DNA from: an uncultured Bacilli bacterium
GTDB taxonomy: Bacteria; Bacillota_I; Bacilli_A; RF39; UBA660
Direction of reading: 5' to 3'
Assembly (NCBI GenBank): GCA_934155005.1
Contig: CAKPGR010000028.1
Coordinates: 1 to 5,438, forward strand
Length of the DNA: 5,438 nt
The notes beneath the pieces were generated by a model, which saw only the letters and a list, made by a program, of their open reading frames with translations, searched no databases and had not been told where the DNA came from. Below, in pieces: positions 1 through 5,352 of this stretch. The position numbers and the translations under genes were made by a program. Positions within the stretch are counted from its first letter, which is position 1. The number at the start of each line of letters is the position of its first letter.

Positions 1-341
1 TTAGGATCTAATATTTTAGAAACTTGTTTAAAATATGTTTCACCATTTCTTCTTGTTTCTTCAAATGATAATGATGGCCTAGTTTTTGATTTTCCAGATG
101 GATCTCCAATCATTGCTGTAAAATCACCTATAACAAAAACTATTTCATGACCTAATTCTTGTAATACTTTCAATGCACGTAATGGTACTGTATGACCCAA
201 ATGCAAATCAGGTCTTGATGGATCAGCGCCAAATTTTACTATCAATTTTTTTCCACTATTTAATTTCTTTAATAATGTTTCTTTATTATGAATATCAATT
301 GTTCTTCTCAGTATTAATTCAATTTTCTCATTTTTTGTCAT
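1..341 (-). CDS. tyrS: Tyrosyl-tRNA synthetase, N-terminal 113 residues (runs off the left edge)
   Basis: This cytoplasmic class I aminoacyl-tRNA synthetase attaches tyrosine to tRNA-Tyr using ATP. The visible part is the start of the Rossmann catalytic domain. The strand KFGADPSRPDLHLGH (residues 36-50) carries the class I HIGH signature as HLGH at 47-50. It is followed by VPLRALKVLQELGH and by IGDFTAMIGDPSGKSKTRP (71-89), the tyrosine/ATP pocket block typical of the TyrZ-like type of bacterial TyrRS. The segment ending QVSKILDP (106-113) also fits that type. The KMSKS loop and the tRNA-binding C-terminal domain lie outside the window. The start ATG at 341 has an AGGGAGTG ribosome site (347-354) six bases upstream. 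A tyrosine T-box leader precedes it, which independently supports the identity. Alternative: TrpRS shares the fold, but the GDFTAMIGDPSG block and the UAC specifier argue for TyrRS. Confidence 0.95.
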   Translation of the reverse strand, partial: MTKNEKIELILRRTIDIHNKETLLKKLNSGKKLIVKFGADPSRPDLHLGHTVPLRALKVLQELGHEIVFVIGDFTAMIGDPSGKSKTRPSLSFEETRRNGETYFKQVSKILDP

Positions 342-357
342 TTTATCACTCCCTAAC

Positions 358-403
358 AAAAAACCACGATAAATAATCATCATAAGGACGATTTTTATCG
401 CGG
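358..403 (-). terminator. T-box regulatory terminator of tyrS
   Basis: A long hairpin pairs 403-387 with 381-364: 17 pairs including two G-U, one bulged A at 374, and loop CTTAT. It is followed by six U (363-358). The 5' arm begins inside the T-box ACCGCG, so forming the antiterminator excludes this hairpin. When tRNA-Tyr is charged it should stop transcription before tyrS. It probably also ends readthrough from the ASCH-like gene, which has no terminator of its own that I can see. Confidence 0.92.
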
Positions 404-575
404 TACCACCTTAATTTATGAATAGAAATTCATACACTCAATAAGCTATAAAATAGCAACCTTTAAACTCATAATGTGTATTTCAACTATATCATTTTGT
501 CTATTTTCACCAAACATAAACTCTCTAAATTTAAAATGATATACTTTACTATTCATTAATCAACACTTAATAATA
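358..575 (-). promoter_or_regulatory. T-box leader RNA of tyrS, tyrosine specifier UAC
   Basis: This leader riboswitch senses uncharged tRNA-Tyr and lets transcription into tyrS proceed when tyrosine is short. The T-box sequence AAGGTGGTACCGCG is at 412-399. Its UGGU bulge matches an ACCA tRNA end, as expected for a discriminator A. Stem I is visible: lower helix 558-554 with 476-472, upper helix 543-533 with 498-488 (11 bp), and the apical GAGAG and GGTGAAAA elements at about 525-505. The specifier loop (487-477) contains GAAATACA, with UAC (a tyrosine codon) at 480-478 followed by the usual purine. Hairpins 457-445 and 434-417 (7 bp, UUCU loop) come before the T-box. The antiterminator pairs AAGG (412-409) with CCTT (387-384). 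The competing terminator is listed separately. The leader's 5' end is estimated from the promoter. Confidence 0.95.
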
Positions 576-580
576 CATTT

Positions 581-589
581 ATTATACCA
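581..589 (-). promoter_or_regulatory. Extended -10 promoter of tyrS
   Basis: The minus strand reads TGGTATAAT: a perfect TATAAT (586-581) with an extended TG (589-588). The start point is expected near 575, just before T-box stem I, which fits a leader of about 235 nt. No good -35 box is found at the normal spacing, where the sequence ATTTCT (609-604) lies inside the end of the ASCH-like gene. The extended -10 probably compensates for this. Confidence 0.75.
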
Positions 590-598
590 TAAAATTTA

Positions 599-1027
599 TT
601 AAAAGAAATATTTTTTATTACTAATTTTAATTAACAAATTATAAACATATTCATCTTTTTTTAAATATCTATAATACTGAGGTACTACAAAGTTTTTATC
701 ATATTTTTTAATATCTAAAATTGATATAGGTTTATCAAACTTTTTATATTCTTTAATATGTAAAGCATAACATAAAGTTCTATCATTAAAATAATTTTTT
801 AAAGTGTCAATATCTTCTGGCTTAGTATTATTTATTATATAATTAAAATCACCCGATACAATATAATCAAAAATGACATATCCTATTATACTCTTATCAA
901 CCTCAGAACTATATATAAAACAAATTTTATTTAAGTTTTTATTTCCAATACTCTTTTTTCTATATTCAAAAGTTTTTGTTCCTTCAAATATTTTATTAGC
1001 ATGTTTTGTTTTAATAGACATAATCAT
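599..1027 (-). CDS. ASCH / PUA-like domain protein, 142 aa
   Basis: This is a small, lysine- and tyrosine-rich basic protein resembling the stand-alone ASCH (PUA-like) domain proteins, a fold associated with RNA or modified nucleic acid binding and with transcriptional or translational regulation. The supporting pattern is the opening MSIKTKHANKIFEGTKTFEY-R (residues 3-23), with G16, K18, E21 and R23 of the family's G-x-K-x-x-E-x-R motif. Next come a strand KICFIYSS, the strand IIGYVIFDYIV, then YFNDRTLCYALHIKEYKKF, and near the C-terminus PQYYRYL (116-122), matching the family's PQSFxYL-type ending. GTG at 1033, ATG at 1027 and ATG at 1021 are all possible starts. GGTGG at 1039-1035 lies seven bases before 1027, so I chose 1027. 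The gene looks more AT-rich than ppdK, which suggests but does not prove transfer. The family is inferred from remembered patterns, and the exact cellular role is unknown. Its stop is only ten bases before the tyrS promoter. Confidence 0.72.
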   Translation of the reverse strand: MIMSIKTKHANKIFEGTKTFEYRKKSIGNKNLNKICFIYSSEVDKSIIGYVIFDYIVSGDFNYIINNTKPEDIDTLKNYFNDRTLCYALHIKEYKKFDKPISILDIKKYDKNFVVPQYYRYLKKDEYVYNLLIKISNKKYFF

Positions 1028-1144
1028 AATCACACCACCAATATTATAAATTATAAGTTTAATCTAATTAAATTATATATATTTTTTCTATTTTTTTATA
1101 TTAATTTAAATAAAATTATCTTGCTTTAAAATTTTCATTTATTG

Positions 1145-1165
1145 TACACTATATATAGTATAACA
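1145..1165 (-). promoter_or_regulatory. Probable promoter of the ASCH-like gene overlapped by an 18-bp palindrome
   Basis: The minus strand reads TGTTATACT, an extended -10 (TG 1165-1164, TATACT 1162-1157). No good -35 is seen. The -10 lies inside an inverted repeat, TAcACTATATATAGTaTA (1145-1162), with a perfect 12-bp core ACTATATATAGT (1148-1159). The geometry suits an operator that blocks the promoter. The start point would be near 1150, giving a 5' UTR of about 120 nt. Since the surroundings are nearly all A and T, the palindrome could partly be chance. Confidence 0.45.
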
Positions 1166-1339
1166 TAAAAAATACCAAATCTTATTAATTTAATCTAGTT
1201 ATTTGTTAGTTCCATTTTTAATAGTGACTCAATTGTTTACACGGCATTAGAATAAATCCACCTTATTTTTCGATGATATATATGGTATCTATTACCTAAA
1301 TAATAACATAATAATTTTTTTTTTATATTAAATTCAAAC
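1166..1339. other. Intergenic stretch without a supported gene
   Basis: This is the spacer between the terminator of the 201-aa gene and the ASCH-like promoter. Most is A/T, including a run of ten T at 1315-1324. Positions 1207-1262 are less AT-rich and include the + strand segment GACTCAATTGTTTACACGGC. The minus strand there gives only stop-broken frames and a nine-codon ORF starting MPCKQ, so no coding claim is made. A weak four-pair hairpin, GGTA-TCTAT-TACC (1284-1296), is present. Confidence 0.6.
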
Positions 1340-1361
1340 AAAAAAGGTATATTCCTATACC
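1340..1361 (-). terminator. Intrinsic terminator of the 201-aa gene
   Basis: The minus strand reads GGTATA-GGAA-TATACC followed by TTTTTT: a perfect six-pair stem (1361-1356 with 1351-1346), a GNRA-type tetraloop and six U (1345-1340). It starts four bases after the stop codon of the gene ending at 1366. Confidence 0.85.
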
Positions 1362-1365
1362 ATCA

Positions 1366-1971
1366 TTATTTTAAATTATTTGGAACTAATTTTTTTACTG
1401 GACCTTGTTCTTCTTTTGTGGCTTCTAGAATACCAGAGTCTAATACTCTTTGGTACGATTCTAATTGTTTTATAATATATTCTTCATTAAATTCAGCTTC
1501 AACTTGAGGGCATTTTTCTATTTTTAATTCTCCACTTTTTAATTTTTCAATAAATTGATTCATAAATGTAGTGGAACCAACAATACCACCATGATAAATA
1601 CGCTTTTTACAAATATGGCCATCTTTTAATTGTAATCCTAAGCAATTTAATGCATTTTCCTCTTGTGTTGCCACTAAAACTTGTGTGGACAAACATCCGA
1701 TATATTTAGATTTTGCTCTTTCTTTATCGAAATTAGGATATAAAACATAATATACCTCACCATTTTTACCTGTACTAGTGTAATATATACTTGAATCATT
1801 ATCGTGCCATGCTGTTATAGACAAATCAAATGCATCAGTATTTTCTAAATTTTTTTCGATAGTATTGTAAAAAGCATCTAAATCATCTTTTAACACCATT
1901 TTTTCACCTGCAAATAAATATGAATATAATAATCCTAAACAATATGCATCTTCAGTAAATATCTTTGCCAT
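1366..1971 (-). CDS. Unrecognised 201-aa cytoplasmic protein
   Basis: I do not recognise this family. It is a clear gene: AGGAGG ribosome site (1984-1979) seven bases before ATG 1971, TATAAT promoter directly upstream, and a terminator four bases after the stop. The protein is acidic to neutral with no signal peptide; residues 9-22 (AYCLGLLYSYLFAG) are mildly hydrophobic but look like a buried helix rather than a membrane span. The middle looks like alpha/beta structure: FDLSITAW (48-55), SIYYTSTGKNGEVYYVLYPN (61-80), CLSTQVLVATQEE (93-105). Residues 118-133 (DGHICKKRIYHGGIVG) are glycine- and histidine-rich, followed by a helical, lysine- and glutamate-rich C-terminal third. Five cysteines (11, 93, 110, 121, 154) are not spaced as a zinc knuckle. 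The tail from about 185 is polar and probably disordered. No catalytic motif stands out. It seems to be transcribed alone, so neighbours give no functional hint. Confidence 0.85.
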   Translation of the reverse strand: MAKIFTEDAYCLGLLYSYLFAGEKMVLKDDLDAFYNTIEKNLENTDAFDLSITAWHDNDSSIYYTSTGKNGEVYYVLYPNFDKERAKSKYIGCLSTQVLVATQEENALNCLGLQLKDGHICKKRIYHGGIVGSTTFMNQFIEKLKSGELKIEKCPQVEAEFNEEYIIKQLESYQRVLDSGILEATKEEQGPVKKLVPNNLK

Positions 1972-1978
1972 AATAAAA

Positions 1979-1984
1979 CCTCCT
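1979..1984 (-). promoter_or_regulatory. Ribosome binding site of the 201-aa gene
   Basis: A perfect AGGAGG lies seven bases before ATG 1971 and fixes that start. It sits almost at the predicted 5' end of the message (about 1985), so the untranslated leader would be only some 14 nt. Confidence 0.85.
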
Positions 1985-1991
1985 ATTTTTT

Positions 1992-2020
1992 ATTATACAC
2001 GAAAAAAAAGTATATTTCTA
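1992..2020 (-). promoter_or_regulatory. Promoter of the 201-aa gene
   Basis: On the minus strand, -35 TAGAAA (2020-2015, four of six consensus bases) is separated by 17 bp from a perfect -10 TATAAT (1997-1992). The spacer contains a T8 tract. The start point is predicted near 1985. Confidence 0.7.
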
Positions 2021-2039
2021 TCCCTCAATTTCAACTCAT

Positions 2040-2082
2040 AAAAAAGCCTAACATATGCTAGACAATGAATAACTTAAGGCTT
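2040..2082 (-). terminator. Terminator-like hairpin downstream of the 36-codon ORF
   Basis: The minus strand pairs AAGCCT (2082-2077) with AGGCTT (2049-2044). Two further pairs (AA 2075-2074 with TT 2051-2050) extend the stem past a bulged U. A run of U follows, including the last two stem bases. The loop of about 22 nt includes CTAGCATATGTTAG, itself a weak inverted repeat. This is a second terminator, independent of the ppdK one 165 bases upstream, so something between the two is probably transcribed. It is a longer-looped and less ideal terminator than the others here. Confidence 0.6.
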
Positions 2083-2092
2083 CTAAAATTTT

Positions 2093-2203
2093 CTAAATAC
2101 CACCCAAGTAATAAAATTCTTTCTTGTCTATATAATACTTGGAAAATTCTAAAAGAAATTCTTTCTCCTTATGACTATTATTAAGTTTAGTTTTTGAATA
2201 CAT
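2093..2203 (-). CDS. Doubtful 36-aa ORF between two terminators
   Basis: The ORF starts MYSKTKLNNSHKEKEF and ends KKEFYYLGGI. It is rich in Lys, Glu and Tyr, could form one amphipathic helix, and has no signal peptide or membrane span. I do not recognise it. ATG 2203 is 17 bases from the nearest good ribosome site, AAGGAG (2226-2221), which is too far. That site is instead eight bases before an in-frame ATG at 2212 that is followed immediately by TGA. Possible readings: a short gene with a nonsense mutation at codon 2, translation by reinitiation after a minimal ATG-TGA ORF, or a decayed gene fragment. Terminators on both sides (2245-2277 and 2040-2082) suggest a separate transcript. Coding status is uncertain. 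Confidence 0.3.
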   Translation of the reverse strand: MYSKTKLNNSHKEKEFLLEFSKYYIDKKEFYYLGGI

Positions 2204-2244
2204 TAATCACATTTTTTCATCTCCTTCACCTTGTCACACTAAAC

Positions 2245-2277
2245 AAAAAAAAGACCAAGATTTTCAAATCTCAGTCT
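2245..2277 (-). terminator. Strong intrinsic terminator downstream of ppdK
   Basis: The minus strand reads AGACTGAGATT-TGAA-AATCTTGGTCT, an 11-pair stem with two adjacent G-U pairs (2277-2267 with 2262-2252), followed by at least seven U (2251-2245). It ends a 3' UTR of about 127 nt after the ppdK stop. Confidence 0.88.
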
Positions 2278-2403
2278 AATTTATATGTATATATCTACAT
2301 TCATAGGTTCTCTCTTTATACTTTTAGTATTTTATCAGAATACCTTTTTCAAACATCATTTATAATGATTATATGTGCTCTAAAAACAAGACAACTTTAT
2401 GAA
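2278..2403 (-). other. 3' UTR of ppdK, with a possible internal promoter
   Basis: There is no supported gene between the ppdK stop and its terminator. The minus strand has TTGTCT (2394-2389), 15 bp, TATAAT (2373-2368): good boxes with a spacer shorter than optimal. If used, it would place the 2245-2277 terminator inside the leader of the short ORF at 2093-2203, in attenuator-like order. Short overlapping inverted repeats (GTATT/AATAC, ATACT/AGTAT around 2320-2346) are weak in such AT-rich DNA. Confidence 0.35.
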
Positions 2404-5040
2404 CTAATTGTTTTCTTTTTCCTTTATAACAGCTTGTGCTGCTGCAAGTCTTGCTATTGGTACCCTATAAGGAGAACATGAAACATAAGTTAATCCTAAT
2501 TTATTACAAAATTCAACACTAGATGGTTCACCACCATGTTCACCACATATACCAAGTTTTATATCACTTCTTGTTTCTCTTCCCTTTATAACAGCCATCT
2601 CAACAAGTTTTCCTACACCTTTTTGATCTAATTTAGCAAATGGATCTTGTTCATAAATTTTATTTTCATAATAACTTCCTAAGAATTTAGAAGCATCATC
2701 TCTTGAAAAACCAAAAGTTAATTGTGTTAAATCATTAGTTCCAAATGAGAAGAATTCTGCTGACTCAGCTATTTCATCAGCAAGTAATGCTGCTCTTGGA
2801 ATTTCAATCATTGTACCTATATGATAACTAATATCACTATTTTTTTCACATTTAACTTCTTCTGCTGTCTTAACAACGATATCTTTAACAAAATCTAATT
2901 CTTTTTTATCTCCAACTAATGGAATCATAATTTCAGGGACTATATCATATCCATCCTCATTATGAACTTCAATTGCTGCTTCCATTAAAGCTCTTGTTTG
3001 CATACGAGCAATTTCAGGATATGTTACAGCTAAACGACATCCTCTATGTCCCATCATTGGATTAAATTCATGAAGTTCACTACATTTTTCCTTTAAATGT
3101 TCTAATGTTACATTTAATTCTTTTGCAACAGCAATCATTTCATTTTCATCAGCAGGTAAAAATTCATGTAGTGGTGGATCTAGATAACGAACAGTCATAG
3201 GTAATCCTTTTAACTCTTTATACATAGCTTTAAAATCACCTTTTTGAAATGGAATTAAATAGTTTAATGCTTCTTCTCTTTGTTCAACAGTTTCTGATAA
3301 AATCATTTGTCTAATTCTTAAAATTCTTTCATCATCAAAGAACATGTGTTCTGTACGACAAAGTCCAATTCCCTCAGCTCCAAGTTCAATTGCTTTTTTC
3401 GTATCTCTTGGATTATCAGCATTAGCTCTAACTTTTAACTTTCTAATAGAATCAGCCCAAGACATAATTCTTCCAAAATTACCACTTACAGTTGCTTCTT
3501 TTGTTTTTATATCTCCTAAATAAATATTTCCTGTTGACCCATCTAACGAAATATAATCTCCTTCATTAAATACATGTCCACCAAGTTCAAAAGTTTTATT
3601 TTCTTCATCTATTTTAATTTCACCACATCCAGATACACAACAAGTACCCATACCACGAGCTACAACAGCAGCATGTGATGTCATACCACCTCTTACAGTT
3701 AGAATACCTTGACTTGCTACCATTCCTTCAATATCTTCTGGTGTTGTTTCAAGTCTTACTAAAACAACTCTATCACCATTTCCGCCAATTCCTTGTTTCT
3801 TAGCATCAAGCGCATTAAATACAACTTTACCAGCAGCCGCACCAGGAGATGCAGGAAGCCCACGCCCAACTATAGTTCCATTTTTTAAAGCATCTTCATC
3901 AAACATTGGATGTAATAATTGATCTAATGCTTTAGCATCTATTCTAAGAACAGCTTCTTCTTCACTGATCATTCCTTCATCTACTAAATCACAAGCAATT
4001 TTAATAGCAGCATGTGCTGTTCTTTTTCCATTTCTTGTTTGTAAGAAATATAATTTTCCTTCCTCTATTGTAAATTCCATATCTTGCATATCTTTATAAT
4101 GATTTTCAAGTTTATTTGCTAAAGTTATAAATTGATCATAACATTCTGGTAAATCTTCCTTTAACTTTGTAATTGGTTGAGGAGTTCTAACACCTGCTAC
4201 AACATCTTCACCTTGCGCATTAATTAAATATTCACCATATATTCCTTTTTCACCAGTAGATGGATTACGAGTAAATGCTACACCTGTACCGGAAGTACTT
4301 CCCATATTACCAAAAACCATTGTTTGAACATTAACAGCAGTTCCCCAACTACTTGGAATATCATTCATACGACGATATACATTAGCTCTTGGATTATCCC
4401 ATGATCTAAATACTGCTTTAACAGCTCCTAATAATTGCTCAGTTGGATTTTGAGGAAAATCTTCATTTTTATTTTCTTTATAAACAGCTTTGAATCTATC
4501 TACTAATTCTTTTAAATCATCAACAGTAAGTTCTGTATCATATTTAATATTTTTAGCTTCTTTAACTTCATCAATTATTTTTTCAAAATAATTTTTTGGT
4601 ACTTCCATAACAACATCTGAATACATTTGAATAAATCTTCTATATGAATCATAAGCAAATCTTGGATTTTTAGTTTTATTAGCAAATCCAACAACAACTT
4701 CATCATTTAAACCTAAATTTAAAATTGTATCCATCATACCAGGCATTGATGCTCTGGCTCCACTTCTGACACTAACAAGTAAAGGATCATTTATATCTCC
4801 AAATTTTTTACCTTGTTTTTCTTCTAAAATCTTTAAAGATTCAAATATTTGTTCTTTAATTTCTTCACTAATTTCTTTATTACAATCATAATAATTAGTA
4901 CATGCCTCTGTTGTAATTGTAAACCCAAATGGTATTGGTAAACCTAAATTAGTCATCTCTGCTAAGTTAGCTCCTTTACCACCTAATAAGTTACGCATTG
5001 AAGCATTTCCTTCATTAAATAAATAAACATATTTTGCCAT
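2404..5040 (-). CDS. ppdK: Pyruvate, phosphate dikinase, 878 aa
   Basis: This cytoplasmic enzyme reversibly converts ATP, phosphate and pyruvate into AMP, pyrophosphate and phosphoenolpyruvate. In fermentative bacteria it often runs glycolytically, saving energy with pyrophosphate. The length matches the Clostridium symbiosum enzyme (about 874). Domains: an N-terminal ATP-grasp nucleotide domain (about 1-340; GGKGANLAEM with Lys22, VSVRSGARASMPGMMDT with Arg92), a swivelling phosphohistidine domain (about 390-510; GGMTSHAAVVARG with catalytic His456), and a C-terminal TIM barrel for pyruvate/PEP (about 520-875). In the barrel I see Arg562 in GLCRTEHMFF, Arg618 in RYLDPPLHEF, Glu746 in MIEIPRAAL, Asn769-Asp770 in FGTNDLTQ, and the acid/base Cys832 in CGEHGGEPSS. 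No key residue is missing. An ATG 18 bases further up (5058) is in frame, but AAGGAGG (5053-5047) sits six bases before ATG 5040, which also gives the canonical MAKYVYLF start. The gene has its own promoter and terminator. No PPDK regulatory kinase/phosphatase gene is visible in the window. Confidence 0.98.
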   Translation of the reverse strand: MAKYVYLFNEGNASMRNLLGGKGANLAEMTNLGLPIPFGFTITTEACTNYYDCNKEISEEIKEQIFESLKILEEKQGKKFGDINDPLLVSVRSGARASMPGMMDTILNLGLNDEVVVGFANKTKNPRFAYDSYRRFIQMYSDVVMEVPKNYFEKIIDEVKEAKNIKYDTELTVDDLKELVDRFKAVYKENKNEDFPQNPTEQLLGAVKAVFRSWDNPRANVYRRMNDIPSSWGTAVNVQTMVFGNMGSTSGTGVAFTRNPSTGEKGIYGEYLINAQGEDVVAGVRTPQPITKLKEDLPECYDQFITLANKLENHYKDMQDMEFTIEEGKLYFLQTRNGKRTAHAAIKIACDLVDEGMISEEEAVLRIDAKALDQLLHPMFDEDALKNGTIVGRGLPASPGAAAGKVVFNALDAKKQGIGGNGDRVVLVRLETTPEDIEGMVASQGILTVRGGMTSHAAVVARGMGTCCVSGCGEIKIDEENKTFELGGHVFNEGDYISLDGSTGNIYLGDIKTKEATVSGNFGRIMSWADSIRKLKVRANADNPRDTKKAIELGAEGIGLCRTEHMFFDDERILRIRQMILSETVEQREEALNYLIPFQKGDFKAMYKELKGLPMTVRYLDPPLHEFLPADENEMIAVAKELNVTLEHLKEKCSELHEFNPMMGHRGCRLAVTYPEIARMQTRALMEAAIEVHNEDGYDIVPEIMIPLVGDKKELDFVKDIVVKTAEEVKCEKNSDISYHIGTMIEIPRAALLADEIAESAEFFSFGTNDLTQLTFGFSRDDASKFLGSYYENKIYEQDPFAKLDQKGVGKLVEMAVIKGRETRSDIKLGICGEHGGEPSSVEFCNKLGLTYVSCSPYRVPIARLAAAQAVIKEKENN

Positions 5041-5046
5041 ATTAGA

Positions 5047-5053
5047 CCTCCTT
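5047..5053 (-). promoter_or_regulatory. Ribosome binding site deciding the ppdK start
   Basis: A consensus AAGGAGG lies six bases before ATG 5040. It falls within the six-codon extension that would follow ATG 5058, so the longer start (MIRRSN...) is unlikely. Confidence 0.9.
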
Positions 5054-5064
5054 ATCATAATTTC

Positions 5065-5092
5065 ATTATAACAAATTATATTTATTAAGTAA
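5065..5092 (-). promoter_or_regulatory. Promoter of ppdK
   Basis: The minus strand has an extended -10, TGTTATAAT (TG 5073-5072, TATAAT 5070-5065), with a poor -35 (TTACTT, 5092-5087, 16-bp spacer). A second TATAAT lies ten bases further up (5080-5075). The start point is predicted near 5058, leaving an 18-nt leader with no room for a leader riboswitch. The upstream A/T tracts could act as UP elements. I see no convincing catabolite (cre) site. Confidence 0.7.
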
Positions 5093-5268
5093 CTTATTTT
5101 TTATTAAATTTTACATATTTTTGACGATATATTTAGACATTTTTATTTAATAATCATAATAAATTTACTACTTAAAAAAGTATTATTATTTTGTTTTACA
5201 AACTTATTTTAATAAATTAATTTTATTTTATTGATTTTTTATTTATTTTTACATATAATAAATTTAGA
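5093..5268. other. AT-rich spacer upstream of ppdK
   Basis: This stretch is almost entirely A and T, with stops in every frame I followed. I see no gene, tRNA or long repeat. On the plus strand, TTGACG at 5121-5126 resembles a -35, but no good -10 or downstream gene follows. Confidence 0.6.
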
Positions 5269-5296
5269 GAAATACCTAATGAGTATTAGGTTATTT
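5269..5296. terminator. Hairpin, possible secondary terminator
   Basis: AAATA-CCTAAT, loop GAGT, ATTAGG-t-TATTT form an 11-pair hairpin with one bulged base (arms about 5270-5280 and 5285-5296). It lies about 20 bases after the stronger hairpin at 5315-5346 in the minus direction. Its following sequence is poor in T on both strands, so it may be a backup terminator or an RNA-stabilising hairpin. Function is uncertain. Confidence 0.45.
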
Positions 5297-5308
5297 CCTA
5301 GTTTTGTT

Positions 5309-5346
5309 TAAGAAAATCCCCAATGACCCCTGTGGCATTAGGGATT
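5309..5346 (-). terminator. Terminator of the right-edge gene
   Basis: The minus strand pairs AATCCCTAATG (5346-5336) with CATTGGGGATT (5325-5315): 11 pairs with one G-U and a 10-nt loop, followed by TTCTT. On the plus strand the G-U pair becomes a C-A mismatch, so the stem is better in minus RNA, although the better T-tract (5348-5354) lies on the plus side. It starts six bases after the stop at 5353, which fits termination of that gene. It may work in both directions. Confidence 0.65.
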
Positions 5347-5352
5347 ATTTTT

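Noticed and set aside
173..376. A 67-codon plus-strand open frame
   Set aside because: It is antisense to the tyrS start and the T-box terminator, has no ribosome site, and its composition is what the reverse of AT-rich coding DNA gives.
1028..1033. GTG 1033 as start of the ASCH-like gene
   Set aside because: The GGTGG site would be only about one base away. ATG 1027 has proper seven-base spacing.
2203..2212. Mycoplasma-type code with TGA as tryptophan, prompted by ATG-TGA before the short ORF
   Set aside because: The four tryptophans checked in ppdK and the 201-aa gene are all TGG, and the larger genes give full-length proteins under the standard code.
2194..2481. A 95-codon plus-strand open frame
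   Set aside because: It overlaps the end of ppdK in antisense and crosses the ppdK terminator, with no ribosome site or recognisable domain.
5041..5058. Longer ppdK start at ATG 5058 (six extra residues)
   Set aside because: The extension contains the consensus AAGGAGG that serves ATG 5040, and PPDK proteins normally begin at the MAKYVY-type start.
5121..5149. Plus-strand promoter TTGACG-17-TATTTA
   Set aside because: The -10 is poor and no plus-strand gene follows. It is likely chance in AT-rich spacer.
5269..5346. Tandem hairpins as a guanidine-II (mini-ykkC) or other known riboswitch
   Set aside because: The loops are ACTC (minus) or GAGT (plus) rather than ACGR, and no conserved riboswitch core is present. 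The first hairpin fits a terminator.
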